A model generated the notes under the pieces. That model was given only the letters and a program-made list of their open reading frames with translations, was not told the DNA's origin and made no database searches. Shown here piece by piece: positions 10,962 to 20,749 of a stretch of 64,000 bases of DNA. Within the stretch, counting starts at the first letter, position 1, and the number at the start of each line of letters is the position of its first letter. The stretch comes from Naasia sp. (GTDB lineage: Bacteria; Actinomycetota; Actinomycetes; Actinomycetales; Microbacteriaceae). Location of the stretch: positions 109,813-173,812 of the forward strand of contig NZ_JAODMK010000010.1 of NCBI RefSeq assembly GCF_025465545.1, given 5' to 3'. Both the position numbers and the translations under genes were made by a program.

Positions 10962-11941
10962 TCGTCGATCTGCCCAACACCAGCACCGCCGGGATCTCCA
11001 AGGCGCTCGTCAAGATCCGCGAGGAGGGCGGCGCGGTCGCGCTCGGCCGCGTGCTGACTCTCGTGATCTCCACCGAGATCGGGCATGAGGAGGAGGCCAT
11101 CGAGGCCGCCAACGACGCGTCCCGCGAGCACCCGATGCGCGTGATCGTCGTCGCCCACGACGACGCGTCCCGGGCCGAGACGGAGGCGAGGATCGACGGG
11201 CAGATCCGGGTCGGCGGGGACGCCGGCGCGAGCGAGGTCGTCCTGCTGCGCGCCTTCGGCGGCGCGGCGACCGACGAGGAGAGCCTCGTCACCGGTCTCC
11301 TGCTCCCCGACGCCCCTGTCGTGGCCTGGTGGCCGGGGCTCGCGCCCGAGATCGTGTCCGATTCCCCCATCGGCCGCATCGCGCAGCGCCGGATCACCGA
11401 CTCGTCGACCCAGCCCAGCCCGCTGGAGTTCCTCCGTCACCTGTCGAGCACCTACACGCCAGGCGACACCGACTTCGCCTGGACGCGCCTGACCCTGTGG
11501 CGGGCTCAGCTCGCCGCAGTGCTGGACCAGCCGCCGTACGAGCCGGTCATCGGAGTCGAGGTGCAGGGTGCCGAGGACTCCCCCTCGACCGCGCTGCTCG
11601 CCGCCTGGCTGGGCCTCCAGCTCGACGTGCCGGTCAGTCACGAGGTCTCCACCCGGGCGACCGGCTCGAGCGGCATCCACGGGGTGCGCATGGTTCGCCG
11701 CTCCGGCATCATCGAGCTGGACCGGCCGGAGGGCAACCTCGCGACCCTGGTGCAGCCCGGACAGCCGACGCACGACGTGTCGCTCCCCCGTCGCAGCCTC
11801 CGCGACTGCCTCGCCGAGGAGCTGCGCCGGTTGGACCCCGACGACCTCTATGGCGACGTCATCCGTCGCGGTCTCCCCCGCCTGCAGGGCCCGGTGGGGA
11901 TCGATGCTACTGTGACCGCACCGTCGAAGGGACAAGCGTGA
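10958..11941 (+). CDS. opcA: glucose-6-phosphate dehydrogenase assembly protein OpcA
   Basis: OpcA is an actinobacterial and cyanobacterial factor needed for full activity/assembly of Zwf. The 327-residue product has the family features TSTAGISKALVKIREEGGAVALGRVLTLVI at the N terminus, AGASEVVLLRAFG, LLLPDAPVVAWWPG in the middle, and a C-terminal EELRRLDPDDLYGDVI. The GTG start overlaps the zwf stop by four bases; the 673-aa track ORF is a fusion with a shadow frame of zwf. The stop overlaps the pgl start in the same manner. Confidence 0.95.
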   Translation: MIVDLPNTSTAGISKALVKIREEGGAVALGRVLTLVISTEIGHEEEAIEAANDASREHPMRVIVVAHDDASRAETEARIDGQIRVGGDAGASEVVLLRAFGGAATDEESLVTGLLLPDAPVVAWWPGLAPEIVSDSPIGRIAQRRITDSSTQPSPLEFLRHLSSTYTPGDTDFAWTRLTLWRAQLAAVLDQPPYEPVIGVEVQGAEDSPSTALLAAWLGLQLDVPVSHEVSTRATGSSGIHGVRMVRRSGIIELDRPEGNLATLVQPGQPTHDVSLPRRSLRDCLAEELRRLDPDDLYGDVIRRGLPRLQGPVGIDATVTAPSKGQA

Positions 11942-12708
11942 CCAACGAGCGCCGAGTGATCATCCACCCGGACACCGACTCGCTGGCCGGATCCGTCGCC
12001 GCCCGGTTCATCACCAAGGTCGTCGACCTCCTCGCCGAGAACGAAGAGGCGAACATCGTCCTCACTGGCGGCACGATGGGCGCCGCCACCCAGACGGCCA
12101 TCCGCGACTCGTCCGCCCGCGACACCGTGGACTGGTCCCGGGTGCACTTCTGGTGGGGCGACGAGCGCTTCCTGCCCGCGGGGCACGCCGACCGCAACGA
12201 CGTGCAGGCGCGCGAGGCCCTGCTCGACGCTCTCGCCATCCCCGAGTCGAACATCCACCCGTTCCCGGCCAGCGACGTGATCCCCGACATCTCCGAGGCC
12301 GCCGCGGCATACGCCTACGAGCTGGTGCTGGCCGCCCCTGAGGGCGCGCGCGTCCCCCGGTTCGACATCACCTTCCTCGGCGTGGGACCCGACGGGCATG
12401 TCGCCTCCCTCTTCCCCGAGCGCGAGGTGCACCGCATCCAGGAGCGGATGGTCGTCCCGGTCCGCGAGGCGCCGAAGCCTCCGCCCGAGCGCCTCAGCCT
12501 CACGCTTCCGGCCATCAACTCCTCCGACCGGGTGTGGATGGTCCTGTCGGGTGCCGACAAGGCCCCCGCCCTGGGACTCGCCCTGGCCGGCGCAAGCCCG
12601 AACGAGGTGCCCGTCGCCGGCGTGATGGGACGCAAGCGCACGGTGTTCTTCGTCGACAAGGCGGCGGCCGCGGACGTGCCGGAGAACCTGATCGCCAGCA
12701 CCTACTGA
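11938..12708 (+). CDS. pgl: 6-phosphogluconolactonase
   Basis: Hydrolyses 6-phosphogluconolactone to 6-phosphogluconate, the step after Zwf. The 256-residue protein is of the DevB/NagB-like class: LTGGTMGAATQTAI, VHFWWGDERFLPAGHADRND, and FLGVGPDGHVASLFPE contain the usual phosphate-binding and catalytic residues. GTG start overlapping the opcA stop. Last gene of the operon, followed within 25 bases by a strong palindromic terminator. A decarboxylating 6-phosphogluconate dehydrogenase gene, the next enzyme, is not in this window. Confidence 0.95.
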   Translation: MTNERRVIIHPDTDSLAGSVAARFITKVVDLLAENEEANIVLTGGTMGAATQTAIRDSSARDTVDWSRVHFWWGDERFLPAGHADRNDVQAREALLDALAIPESNIHPFPASDVIPDISEAAAAYAYELVLAAPEGARVPRFDITFLGVGPDGHVASLFPEREVHRIQERMVVPVREAPKPPPERLSLTLPAINSSDRVWMVLSGADKAPALGLALAGASPNEVPVAGVMGRKRTVFFVDKAAAADVPENLIASTY

Positions 12709-12731
12709 CCGCGCACCGCTCGGACCGACGA

Positions 12732-12767
12732 GAAGAGCCCCTGACCAGCGCTGGTCAGGGGCTCTTC
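12732..12767. terminator. bidirectional terminator between pgl and rbpA
   Basis: A 36-base perfect palindrome, GAAGAGCCCCTGACCAGC and its reverse complement, between the convergent genes pgl (plus) and rbpA (minus). It can form an uninterrupted stem on either strand. There is no long T run on either side, as usual for actinobacterial terminators. Confidence 0.85.
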
Positions 12768-12777
12768 CGTTGCTCGG

Positions 12778-13146
12778 TCAGCTCTGGGCGGGGATCTTCC
12801 CTCGCCGGATGCGGAGCTGGGTGAGAGCCTCCTCGAGGAGCTCGGCCGCTTCCTGCTCGGTGCGGCGCTCCTTCACGTAGGCGAGGTGCGTCTTGTACGG
12901 CTCCGCCTTGCTCACCGCGGGCGGGTTGGCCTGATCCCGGCCTGCGGGCAGGCCGGAGGACGGGGAGTCGATGACCTCGGGGATCTCGTCGTCGGGGAGG
13001 TTCGCCGCGAAGTGGCGAACCGTCTCGTTGCCGAGCGCGTCCCAGTAGGAGACGGCGATCCGGTCGGCGTGGAAGCCGTGGTCCTGCTCGCCCATGGGCC
13101 CTGCGCCGACGCGTGAGCCGCGAATTGCGCTGCCGCCTGATGCCAC
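12778..13146 (-). CDS. rbpA: RNA polymerase-binding protein RbpA
   Basis: RbpA binds the RNA polymerase beta subunit and the primary sigma factor and helps form open promoter complexes; it is restricted to actinobacteria. The 122-residue protein shows the core IRGSRVGAG segment, the acidic DDEIPEVIDS region, a basic-linker/sigma-interaction part and the C-terminal helix KERRTEQEAAELLEEALTQLRIRRG, matching mycobacterial RbpA in layout. Start chosen at GTG 13146 (VASGGSAIRGSR), with GAGGA five bases upstream; the 170-aa track ORF runs upstream through non-coding sequence. The gene follows secG by 40 bases, a conserved pairing. Confidence 0.92.
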   Translation of the reverse strand: MASGGSAIRGSRVGAGPMGEQDHGFHADRIAVSYWDALGNETVRHFAANLPDDEIPEVIDSPSSGLPAGRDQANPPAVSKAEPYKTHLAYVKERRTEQEAAELLEEALTQLRIRRGKIPAQS

Positions 13147-13186
13147 TTGATCCTCGTTTCGTGCTGTGGTGGGAAGGGCGAGGGCG

Positions 13187-13438
13187 TCAGGCGCCGACGT
13201 CGAAGCGAGTGATGAGGCCGAGCACCACGATGCACGCGACCCAGAGCAGGCCGAGGATGACCGTGATGCGGTTGAGGTTGCGCTCCGCAACGCCGGAGGC
13301 GCCCAGGTTGCTCGTGACGCCGCCGCCGAACATGTCGGACAGGCCGCCGCCGCGACCGCGGTGCAGCAGGATGAGCATGGTCAGCAGAAGGCTGGTGATG
13401 CCGAGCACCACCTGCAGCACGACCGCGAGGATCTCCAC
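13187..13438 (-). CDS. secG: preprotein translocase subunit SecG
   Basis: SecG is the small accessory membrane subunit of the SecYEG channel. The 83-residue protein has two hydrophobic segments (about residues 3-24 and 57-78) separated by the family signature LHRGRGGGLSDMFGGG. GTG start with AAAGG upstream. It sits downstream of the glycolytic block, as in many actinobacteria, though here a kinase gene lies between it and tpiA. Confidence 0.96.
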   Translation of the reverse strand: MEILAVVLQVVLGITSLLLTMLILLHRGRGGGLSDMFGGGVTSNLGASGVAERNLNRITVILGLLWVACIVVLGLITRFDVGA

Positions 13439-13480
13439 GCATTGCCTTTCGTCAAGTGCCCGATCTCCGGGCCGAAGACG

Positions 13481-13494
13481 AGTATAAGCGCTTA
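13481..13494 (-). promoter_or_regulatory. secG-rbpA promoter -10 box with overlapping palindrome
   Basis: On the minus strand TATACT lies 43 bases before the secG start and fits the -10 consensus. It overlaps a perfect 10-base palindrome TAAGCGCTTA, whose AAGCGCTT core resembles the centre of LacI-family operators. Position on the -10 would allow repression, but there is no direct evidence for a regulator. Confidence 0.4.
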
Positions 13495-13570
13495 CCCGCT
13501 CTGAGGCCCCGGCGCAGCCGCGGGCGCGGCGGAGAAGCGGCCGTCGGAACCCGTGACGAGCGCCCGAGGA

Positions 13571-15523
13571 TCAGCGGTCGACGCTGCTGATCACGGTCGA
13601 GTCGGAGATCTTCAGCACGCCGTCCTCCTCGACGAGCACGAACGAGGTCACCTCCTCGGTGACGCTGCCGTCGTCGTACGTGTACACGAGCGTCGCCTGC
13701 GCCTCGCCCGGGACGGAGGCGGTGACGTCTTCCGCGTCCACCTGGTCGACCGGCGCCCAGAACGCCTCGTAGGCATCCCTGCCGCCCGCGTGGTTCTCCT
13801 GGTAGTCCGCCGTCATCAGCGGCCAGGCGGCGGCGGTGTCGTCCGGCACCAGGCTGTAGTAGTCCTCGATGGCAGCCACCAGGTCGTCCTCGCTGTCGAC
13901 CGACGGGGCCTCGCCGTCGCCCGGCGGCGGCGGCGAGGACGGCTCTGTGGAGGGCGCGGAAGTGGTGGGCGCCGGAGGCGGCGGCGAGCTCGGCTGAGGA
14001 GAGCGGGTCTCCGGGTCGGGGGTGGCGGAACTCTGGGCCGGTGTCGACGGTGCGGAGGAGGGAGTGCCGCCCGCCGTGTCGGGGCGGGCGTCCGACGGCT
14101 GCCCCAACGGGCCGCGGATCAGGGAGGTCAGCAGGATCGCCGCGAGGGCCAGCACCGCGAGCACGACGAGCAGGAGGGCGAGCCTCCTCCTGTCCGGCCG
14201 CTCCCCCGGCTCTCCGTCGTCGGGAACCGGCGGCGAGGGGGGTGCGGTCCGCGCGGGTGCCGCCTGAGCGCTGTCCGGCACCCGCGGAGCTGCGGCGGCG
14301 ACGGCGGCGACAGACCCGGCGGCCGGGACGGCGACGGGACGGGTCGACGGCGCCGTAGGCACCGAAGCCACGGGCGCGGGAGGGGCAGGCGGGGCAGTCA
14401 TGCCCTGGGTTGCGCCGAGGGCGGCAGTGTCGACGGCGAGCGGCGCAGCCACCTCCTCTTCCGCGAGCGGCCGGTCCTCCTCCTCCTCCTCCTCCTCCTC
14501 GCCGTGCGCCTCAGCCGCGGGTTCCTCCGGAAGCTCGTGGCCGACGGGTTCGACAGGGGCCGGCTCCCTGTGCGCCGGCTCCTCCACGAGCGACTCCGCG
14601 GCCACCGGAGGAAGGATCGCGGTGGCCGGCTCAGCTTCCCACGGCGGCACGACCGGGGGCAGCACCGGAGGCGGCGCGACCGGCAGGAGCGCGGTCTTCT
14701 CCGACTCCCGCTCGAGCGCAGCGAGGCGCTTGGTCACCTTCTTCATGTCCGGCCGGGCCTGCGGGTCCGAGGCGAGCATCTCGAGGATCAGCGCCGACAG
14801 CGCTCCCCCGTGCTGCGGCGGCGCGAAGGCGCCGGAGGCGACCTTGTGCAGCAGGGCGATGGAGTTGTTGTCCATCCCGAACGGCGGCTGGCCCTCCACC
14901 GCCGCGTAGAGCGTCGATCCGAGCGAGAAGACGTCGGAGGAGAAGCCGGACTCGGCACCTCGCGCCACCTCGGGCGCGAGGTAGGCGGGAGTGCCGTGGA
15001 CCAGTCCCGTGGAGGTGAGCGTCGCGTCACCGAGCGCGTGGGAGATGCCGAAGTCGCTGATCATCGCGGAGCCGTCCTCGGCGATCAGGATGTTGCCGGG
15101 CTTCACGTCGCGATGCACGATGCCGAGCTTGTGTGCCGCCGCGAGGGCGGAGGCGATCTGGCCGCCGATCCTCGCCGCGTCGTGCGGCGAGAGCCGCCCG
15201 TCGTCGCGGAGGACGTCGGAGAGCGTCCGGGACGGCACGAACTGCATGATCAGGCACGGTCGGCCCTCGTGCTCGATGGCGTCGAACACCGGCACCGCGT
15301 GCGGGTGGTGCAGCCGAGCGGTGATCCGCGCCTCGCGCATCGCGCGGTTCTTGGCGAGCTCCGCCTCGTCCTCCGGCACGCCCACCTCGGTGCGCAGCTC
15401 CTTGACCGCGACCGGGCGCTGGAGGAGCTCGTCCCAGGCCTCCCAGACGACGCCCATTCCACCGGTGGCGATGAGGCGCACGAGGCGGTAGCGACCGGCG
15501 AGGATCGCCTGGGGCTTGCTCAC
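13571..15523 (-). CDS. membrane serine/threonine protein kinase (PknB family) with extracytoplasmic SnoaL-like domain
   Basis: A 650-residue Hanks-type kinase. The N-terminal catalytic domain (about 10-270) has the glycine loop IATGGMGVVWEA, catalytic Lys41 in VAVKEL, HRDVKPGN with Asp139, DFG at 157 and GTPAYLAPE, so it should be active. A long Pro/Ala/Glu-rich juxtamembrane linker (270-445), with a run of eight glutamates, leads to one membrane segment (about 447-469). Outside is a Ser/Thr/Pro linker and a domain from about 540 to the end (DDLVAAIEDYYSLVPDDTAAAWPLM...) that looks like the NTF2/SnoaL-like sensor domains of such kinases; this last call is inference. No PASTA repeats are present, so it is not a classical PknB. 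GTG start with GAGGAGAGG. It lies between tpiA and secG. Confidence 0.9.
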   Translation of the reverse strand: MSKPQAILAGRYRLVRLIATGGMGVVWEAWDELLQRPVAVKELRTEVGVPEDEAELAKNRAMREARITARLHHPHAVPVFDAIEHEGRPCLIMQFVPSRTLSDVLRDDGRLSPHDAARIGGQIASALAAAHKLGIVHRDVKPGNILIAEDGSAMISDFGISHALGDATLTSTGLVHGTPAYLAPEVARGAESGFSSDVFSLGSTLYAAVEGQPPFGMDNNSIALLHKVASGAFAPPQHGGALSALILEMLASDPQARPDMKKVTKRLAALERESEKTALLPVAPPPVLPPVVPPWEAEPATAILPPVAAESLVEEPAHREPAPVEPVGHELPEEPAAEAHGEEEEEEEEDRPLAEEEVAAPLAVDTAALGATQGMTAPPAPPAPVASVPTAPSTRPVAVPAAGSVAAVAAAAPRVPDSAQAAPARTAPPSPPVPDDGEPGERPDRRRLALLLVVLAVLALAAILLTSLIRGPLGQPSDARPDTAGGTPSSAPSTPAQSSATPDPETRSPQPSSPPPPAPTTSAPSTEPSSPPPPGDGEAPSVDSEDDLVAAIEDYYSLVPDDTAAAWPLMTADYQENHAGGRDAYEAFWAPVDQVDAEDVTASVPGEAQATLVYTYDDGSVTEEVTSFVLVEEDGVLKISDSTVISSVDR

Positions 15524-15572
15524 GGACCTCTCCTCTTCGCCGGCGGGCGGATCGAGCCTACGTCCGCGTGCG

Positions 15573-15605
15573 GGATGCGGCTCAGGCCTTGACCTGGCCG
15601 CATCC
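15573..15605 (-). terminator. terminator downstream of tpiA
   Basis: Hairpin with arms GGATGCGGC/GCCGCATCC and an inner CAGG/CCTG extension, placed just after the tpiA stop and before the kinase gene. No T run. It probably ends the gapA-pgk-tpiA transcript. Confidence 0.6.
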
Positions 15606-15613
15606 GCTCGGGG

Positions 15614-16408
15614 TCAGGCGCCGACGTGCTTGAGGAAGCGGGCGATGCTCGAGAACTCCTTGAGGTCGAGGCTCGCCCCGCCGACCAGGGCGCCATCGAC
15701 GTCCGGCTCCCGCAGGAAGCCGGCGATGTTGGATGCCTTGACGGATCCGCCGTAGAGCACTCGGGTGGCCTCCGCCGCTTCGGGCGAGAGCACCTCGGCG
15801 AGCAGCGAGCGCAGTGCGGCTGCCACCTGCTGGGCCTGCTCGGGAGTCGCGGCCTGTCCCGACCCGATGGCCCAGACCGGCTCGTAGGCGACGACGATCT
15901 CGGCATCCGCCGGCACGCCGGCGAGGGCGGTGCGCAGCTGCGCGACCGGCACGGCGCTGGGCCCGAACTCCTCCAGGTCCGCCGCGGTCTCGCCGACGCA
16001 GACAACCGGGACGAGCTTGTGCCGCAGTGCCGCTGCGACCTTTGCGGCGACGATCTCGTCGGTCTCGCCGTGGTTGACGCGCCGCTCGGAGTGGCCGATG
16101 AGCACGTACCTGGCCTCGAGGGCGGCGAGGAACGCGCCCGAGATCTCCCCGGTGTACGCTCCCGAGTCGTGCTGGGAGAGGTCCTGGCCGCCGAAGGCCA
16201 GCTCGTACTTGTCGGCCGAGATCAGCGTCTGCACCGAGCGCAGATCGGTGAACGGCGGGAAGATCGCGACCTCGGTGGTGCGGTAGTCGTGCCCCGCGTC
16301 CTTCAGCGTCCACGCGAGTTTCTGCACGAACGCGATCGACTGGAGGTGGTCCAGGTTCATCTTCCAGTTGCCGGCGATCAACGGCACACGCCCGGTCACT
16401 GCTGCCAT
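15614..16408 (-). CDS. tpiA: triosephosphate isomerase
   Basis: TpiA interconverts dihydroxyacetone phosphate and glyceraldehyde 3-phosphate. The 264-residue TIM barrel shows PLIAGNWKMNLD (substrate Lys), IGHSERR with catalytic His, VVAYEPVWAIGSG with catalytic Glu, and LYGGSVKASN. Start chosen at ATG 16408 (MAAVTGRVPLIAGNWKMN) with GGAGGG ten bases upstream. The longer track ORF (start 16462) passes through a tandem repeat. That repeat duplicates this very initiation region, so a second ATG with the same ribosome site lies 47 bases upstream in another frame. Confidence 0.97.
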   Translation of the reverse strand: MAAVTGRVPLIAGNWKMNLDHLQSIAFVQKLAWTLKDAGHDYRTTEVAIFPPFTDLRSVQTLISADKYELAFGGQDLSQHDSGAYTGEISGAFLAALEARYVLIGHSERRVNHGETDEIVAAKVAAALRHKLVPVVCVGETAADLEEFGPSAVPVAQLRTALAGVPADAEIVVAYEPVWAIGSGQAATPEQAQQVAAALRSLLAEVLSPEAAEATRVLYGGSVKASNIAGFLREPDVDGALVGGASLDLKEFSSIARFLKHVGA

Positions 16409-16455
16409 CTCGCACTGCCCTCCAGGACGCCCACGCGCCCAGCTACTGCTGCCAT
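16396..16455 (-). other. 19-codon upstream ORF overlapping the tpiA start (product of a tandem duplication)
   Basis: The upstream copy of the duplicated tpiA initiation region opens a frame [19 protein letters not shown] ending in a TGA that overlaps tpiA codons 4-5 (ATGGCAGCAGTGACC). It has the same GGAGGG ribosome site as tpiA, because that site was duplicated too. If translated, it ends inside the tpiA start region and would couple or compete with tpiA initiation. It has no sign of selection as a protein; most likely it is a leader peptide by accident. Confidence 0.5.
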
Positions 16456-16502
16456 CTCGCACTGCCCTCCAGGACGCCCACGCGCCCGGCTACTGCTGCC
16501 AT
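16398..16502. repeat. 47-base tandem repeat between pgk and tpiA (two full copies plus a partial third)
   Basis: ACTGCTGCCATCTCGCACTG... begins at 16398 and again at 16445, with one mismatch in 47 bases, and an 11-base remnant (ACTGCTGCCAT) begins at 16492 inside the end of pgk. The unit spans the pgk tail GGATGGCAGCAG, the ribosome site GGAGGG and the tpiA start ATGGCAGCAG. The shared ATGGCAGCAG at both ends suggests slippage or unequal crossing-over. Confidence 0.9.
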
Positions 16503-17695
16503 CCGAGGATCTCCAGACCGGGCAGCTTCTTGCCCTCCAGGAACTCCAGGCTGGCGCCGCCACCCGTGGAGATGTGACCGAACTGCTCGTCATCGAACCC
16601 GAGGGCGCGGACGGCGGCTGCCGAGTCGCCGCCGCCGACGACGGAGAGCCCGTCGACGCGGGTCAGCGCATCGGCGACCGTCCGGGTTCCCTCGGCGAAG
16701 GCGGGGAACTCGAAGACGCCCATCGGTCCGTTCCAGAAGACGGTCTTCGACGACGAGATGATCTCGGCGAACCGGGCCGCCGTCTCGGGACCGATGTCCA
16801 GGCCGATGCCGTCCGCGCCGAACGGGGTGGCCTCGATCGCGTCGATGGCGGTGGTCTGGTGCTGCGCGTCCGCGGAGAACGATGCGGCCACGACGACGTC
16901 GGTCGGCAGCACGATGTCCACCCCGAGCCTCTCGGCACGGTCCAGATACTCGCGGACGATGTCGAGCTGGTCCTGCTCGAGGAGGCTCTTGCCCACCGGG
17001 TGACCCTGCGCGGCGAGGAAGGTGAACAGCATGCCCCCGCCGATCAGGAGCGAGTCGACGCGGGGAAGCAGATGGTCGATGACCCCGAGCTTGTCGCTGA
17101 CCTTCGAGCCGCCGAGGACCACCGTGTACGGCTTCTCCGGCTTCTCGGTGAGCTGCTCCAGCACGTCGAGCTCGTCGGCGATCAGCGTGCCGGCGGCGCT
17201 CGGCAGCGCCTTCGCCAGCTCGTAGACGCTCGCCTGTTTGCGGTGCACGACGCCGAAGCCGTCGGACACGAACACCTCGCCGAACTGGGCGAGCTCCCGG
17301 GCGTAGGCCTGACGCTCGCCCTCGTCCTTGCTGGTCTCCCGGGGGTCGAACCGAAGGTTCTCCAGCAGTCGGACCTCGCCGTCCCCGAGGTCCTTCGACG
17401 TCTTGGCGGCCGGGACGCTGTCGAACTGCACTTCCATGCCGAGGAGCTCACCGAGACGCTGCGCGACCGGCGCGAGGCTGTACTTCGCCTGCGGCGCCCC
17501 GTCAGGACGGCCGAGGTGGGAGATCACCGTCACGCGTGCGTTCTCGTCGAGCAGCTCGGAGATGGTTGCCAGGGAGGCGCGGATGCGGCCGTCGTCGGTG
17601 ATCTCGCCGTCCTTCAGGGGGACGTTGAGGTCACACCGGACGACGACCGCCCTGCCCCCGAGGGAGCCGAGCGTGTCGAGGGTGCGGAACACCAT
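16490..17695 (-). CDS. pgk: phosphoglycerate kinase
   Basis: Pgk makes ATP from 1,3-bisphosphoglycerate. The 401-residue protein is full length, with [43 protein letters not shown], the nucleotide-binding [15 protein letters not shown] and [21 protein letters not shown], and a C-terminal [18 protein letters not shown] start four bases after the gapA stop, so translation is probably coupled. It is the middle gene of gapA-pgk-tpiA. Confidence 0.98.
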   Translation of the reverse strand: MVFRTLDTLGSLGGRAVVVRCDLNVPLKDGEITDDGRIRASLATISELLDENARVTVISHLGRPDGAPQAKYSLAPVAQRLGELLGMEVQFDSVPAAKTSKDLGDGEVRLLENLRFDPRETSKDEGERQAYARELAQFGEVFVSDGFGVVHRKQASVYELAKALPSAAGTLIADELDVLEQLTEKPEKPYTVVLGGSKVSDKLGVIDHLLPRVDSLLIGGGMLFTFLAAQGHPVGKSLLEQDQLDIVREYLDRAERLGVDIVLPTDVVVAASFSADAQHQTTAIDAIEATPFGADGIGLDIGPETAARFAEIISSSKTVFWNGPMGVFEFPAFAEGTRTVADALTRVDGLSVVGGGDSAAAVRALGFDDEQFGHISTGGGASLEFLEGKKLPGLEILGWQQ

Positions 17696-17699
17696 CGGG

Positions 17700-18850
<1,151 letters not shown>

Positions 18851-18860
18851 GAGCCTATCG

Positions 18861-19487
18861 CTAGGGAAGGAGCAGCAATCTGCGAGCGTTCGAGCGGGCG
18901 GCCTCGAGGCGCTGCTGCACGTTCGCCCAGTCGACCACGTTCCACCAGGCCTTCACGTAGTCGGGTCGCACGTTCTTGTAGTCGAGGTAGTACGCGTGCT
19001 CCCACACGTCCAGCATGAGCAGCGGGACGCTCAGCGCCGGGATGTTGTCCTGCTGGTTGAAGAGCTGCTCGATGACGAGGTTGCCGCCGATGGTGTCGTA
19101 GGCGAGGAGGGCCCAGCCGGACCCCTGAACGCCGATCGCCGCGGCGGTGAAGTGCGCCTGGAACTTGTCGAACGATCCGAACGACTCGTCGAGCGCGGCA
19201 GCGAGCTCACCGGTGGGCCGGTCGCCGCCGTCGGGCGACATGTTGGTCCAGAAGATCGAGTGGTTGACGTGCCCGCCCAGGTTGAAGGCCAGGTCCTTCT
19301 GCAGCTTGTTCAGGTTGGCGAGATTGCCGCTCTCGCGGGCCTCCGCCATCTGGGCCAGCGCCGTGTTGGCGCCCGTGACGTAGGTCTGGTGGTGCTTGCT
19401 GTGGTGCAGCTCCATGATCGTGGCGCTGATGTGCGGCTCCAGCGCTCCGTAGTCGTACCCCAGATCGGGAAGGGTGTACTCAGCCAT
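18861..19487 (-). CDS. sodA: superoxide dismutase (Mn/Fe type)
   Basis: Converts superoxide to hydrogen peroxide and oxygen in the cytoplasm. The 208-residue protein has [18 protein letters not shown], the first metal ligands in [30 protein letters not shown], and the [19 protein letters not shown] signature with Asp and His ligands. Motifs such as [10 protein letters not shown] and NQQDN favour Mn or cambialistic metal use (inference). Start is ATG 19487 ([10 protein letters not shown]), after GGAGAC; the 258-aa track ORF reads through the leader. It sits between whiA and gapA, where many actinobacteria have no gene. Confidence 0.96.
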   Translation of the reverse strand: MAEYTLPDLGYDYGALEPHISATIMELHHSKHHQTYVTGANTALAQMAEARESGNLANLNKLQKDLAFNLGGHVNHSIFWTNMSPDGGDRPTGELAAALDESFGSFDKFQAHFTAAAIGVQGSGWALLAYDTIGGNLVIEQLFNQQDNIPALSVPLLMLDVWEHAYYLDYKNVRPDYVKAWWNVVDWANVQQRLEAARSNARRLLLLP

Positions 19488-19505
19488 ATCCAGTTGTCTC
19501 CTCTC

Positions 19506-19556
19506 GTGGCCCCGGGGGCCACCCAGAAGGCGCCTCTCCGGGTCGTTCCCAGTGTA
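19506..19556 (-). promoter_or_regulatory. sodA promoter -10 and leader hairpin
   Basis: TACACT on the minus strand (19556-19551) is a good -10 match, implying a leader of about 57 bases. The leader holds GTGGCCCCGGGGGCCAC (19522-19506), a 7-base GC stem directly upstream of the GAGAGGAGAC ribosome-site region. No clear -35. Confidence 0.45.
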
Positions 19557-19653
19557 GAACTGGGCGCCGGATGCGCTATTCCCGAGAATCGACCGGGAGG
19601 ATCCTCCCAGGGTCAGGGGGCGCGTCCCGCTGCTCATCGAGCGCGCCTCGAGG

Positions 19654-19689
19654 CGCCGAGCGCGCTACGTGTACGGGGCGCGCTCGGCG
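19654..19689 (-). terminator. terminator downstream of whiA
   Basis: Perfect 11-base inverted repeat CGCCGAGCGCG/CGCGCTCGGCG with a 14-base loop, about 20 bases past the whiA stop. The rest of the 223-base whiA/sodA spacer holds the sodA promoter and nothing else recognisable. Confidence 0.65.
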
Positions 19690-19710
19690 TCCCGGGGCGC
19701 ACTCGGCGGA

Positions 19711-20688
19711 TCAGTCGTCGAGATCCGGGGGGAGGTTCGCGTCCGTGCCCGGGACGCCCAGCTCGACGGCGCGCTTGTCGGCCATCGCGAGCAGGCGGCG
19801 GATGCGGCCGGCGACCGCGTCCTTGGTCATGGGCGGGTCGGCGAAGTGGCCGAGCTCGTCGAGGCTCGCGTCGCGGTGCGCCAGCCGGAGCCGGCCGGCG
19901 TACTGCAGGTGGTCCGGGATGCCGTCCCCGAGGATCTCCAGGGCCCGCTCGACCCGGGCACAGGCGGCGACGGCGGCCTGGGCGGAGCGGCGCAGGTTCG
20001 CGTCGTCGAAGTTGACGAGTCGGTTGGCGGTGGCGCGGACCTCCCGGCGCTGCCGGAGGTCCTCCCAGTTCTGCCGGGTCTCGGTCGCGCCCATCCGCTC
20101 GAGCATGTCGCCGATGGCCTCGCCGTCGCGGATGACCACCCGGTGCACCCCGCGCACCTCGCGGGCCTTCGCAGAGACGCTGAGCCTGCCCGCCGCGCCG
20201 ACGAGCGCCATGGCGGTCTCGTTGCCGGGGCAGGTGACTTCGAGGGCCGCAGAGCGGCCAGGGTCGGTGAGGGTGCCGCGGGCGAGGAATGCGCCGCGCC
20301 AGATGGCGGAGAGGTCCTCGATGGAACCGGTGGTGAGGCGATTCGGCAGGCCCCGGATCGGCCGGCGACGGGCGTCCAGGAGGCCGGTCTGCCGGGCCAG
20401 GGTCTCCCCGCCTTCGATGACGCGCACCACATAGGTGTTGGTCCGGCGGACTCCGGAGGCGGAGATCACGGCCACGTCTCCGCGCACGCCGTAGAGCTCG
20501 GCCAGGTCCTTGCGGACGCGCCGGGCGACCTGCGGGGAGTCCAGCTCGGACTCGACCGCGATGCGTCCCGAGATCAGGTGCAGGCCACCGGCGAAGCGCA
20601 GGATGGTGGCCAACTCAGCCGCGCGGACCGTCGTCTTGCCGACCTCGATCTTCGCGAGCTCGTCCTTCACATCCGCGGTCAGTGCCAA
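19711..20688 (-). CDS. whiA: DNA-binding protein WhiA
   Basis: WhiA is a conserved Gram-positive protein with a degenerate LAGLIDADG homing-endonuclease-like N-terminal domain and a C-terminal helix-turn-helix; in Streptomyces it acts with WhiB in sporulation-division control. The 325-residue protein has [66 protein letters not shown] and the HTH region [27 protein letters not shown]. Start chosen at TTG 20688, preceded by AGGA at eight bases and matching the family N terminus. Its usual neighbour yvcK is absent between it and rapZ. Confidence 0.95.
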   Translation of the reverse strand: MALTADVKDELAKIEVGKTTVRAAELATILRFAGGLHLISGRIAVESELDSPQVARRVRKDLAELYGVRGDVAVISASGVRRTNTYVVRVIEGGETLARQTGLLDARRRPIRGLPNRLTTGSIEDLSAIWRGAFLARGTLTDPGRSAALEVTCPGNETAMALVGAAGRLSVSAKAREVRGVHRVVIRDGEAIGDMLERMGATETRQNWEDLRQRREVRATANRLVNFDDANLRRSAQAAVAACARVERALEILGDGIPDHLQYAGRLRLAHRDASLDELGHFADPPMTKDAVAGRIRRLLAMADKRAVELGVPGTDANLPPDLDD

Positions 20689-20749
20689 GTCCCTCGTCCT
20701 CCACCCATCTCCCCAGTGTCGCATCTTCGCGGCATCGGGGCGGGCGGAG

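Noticed and set aside
14475-14500. triplet run as a phase-variation switch
   Set aside because: Changes in a triplet run keep the reading frame, so on/off switching is not expected; only linker length would vary.
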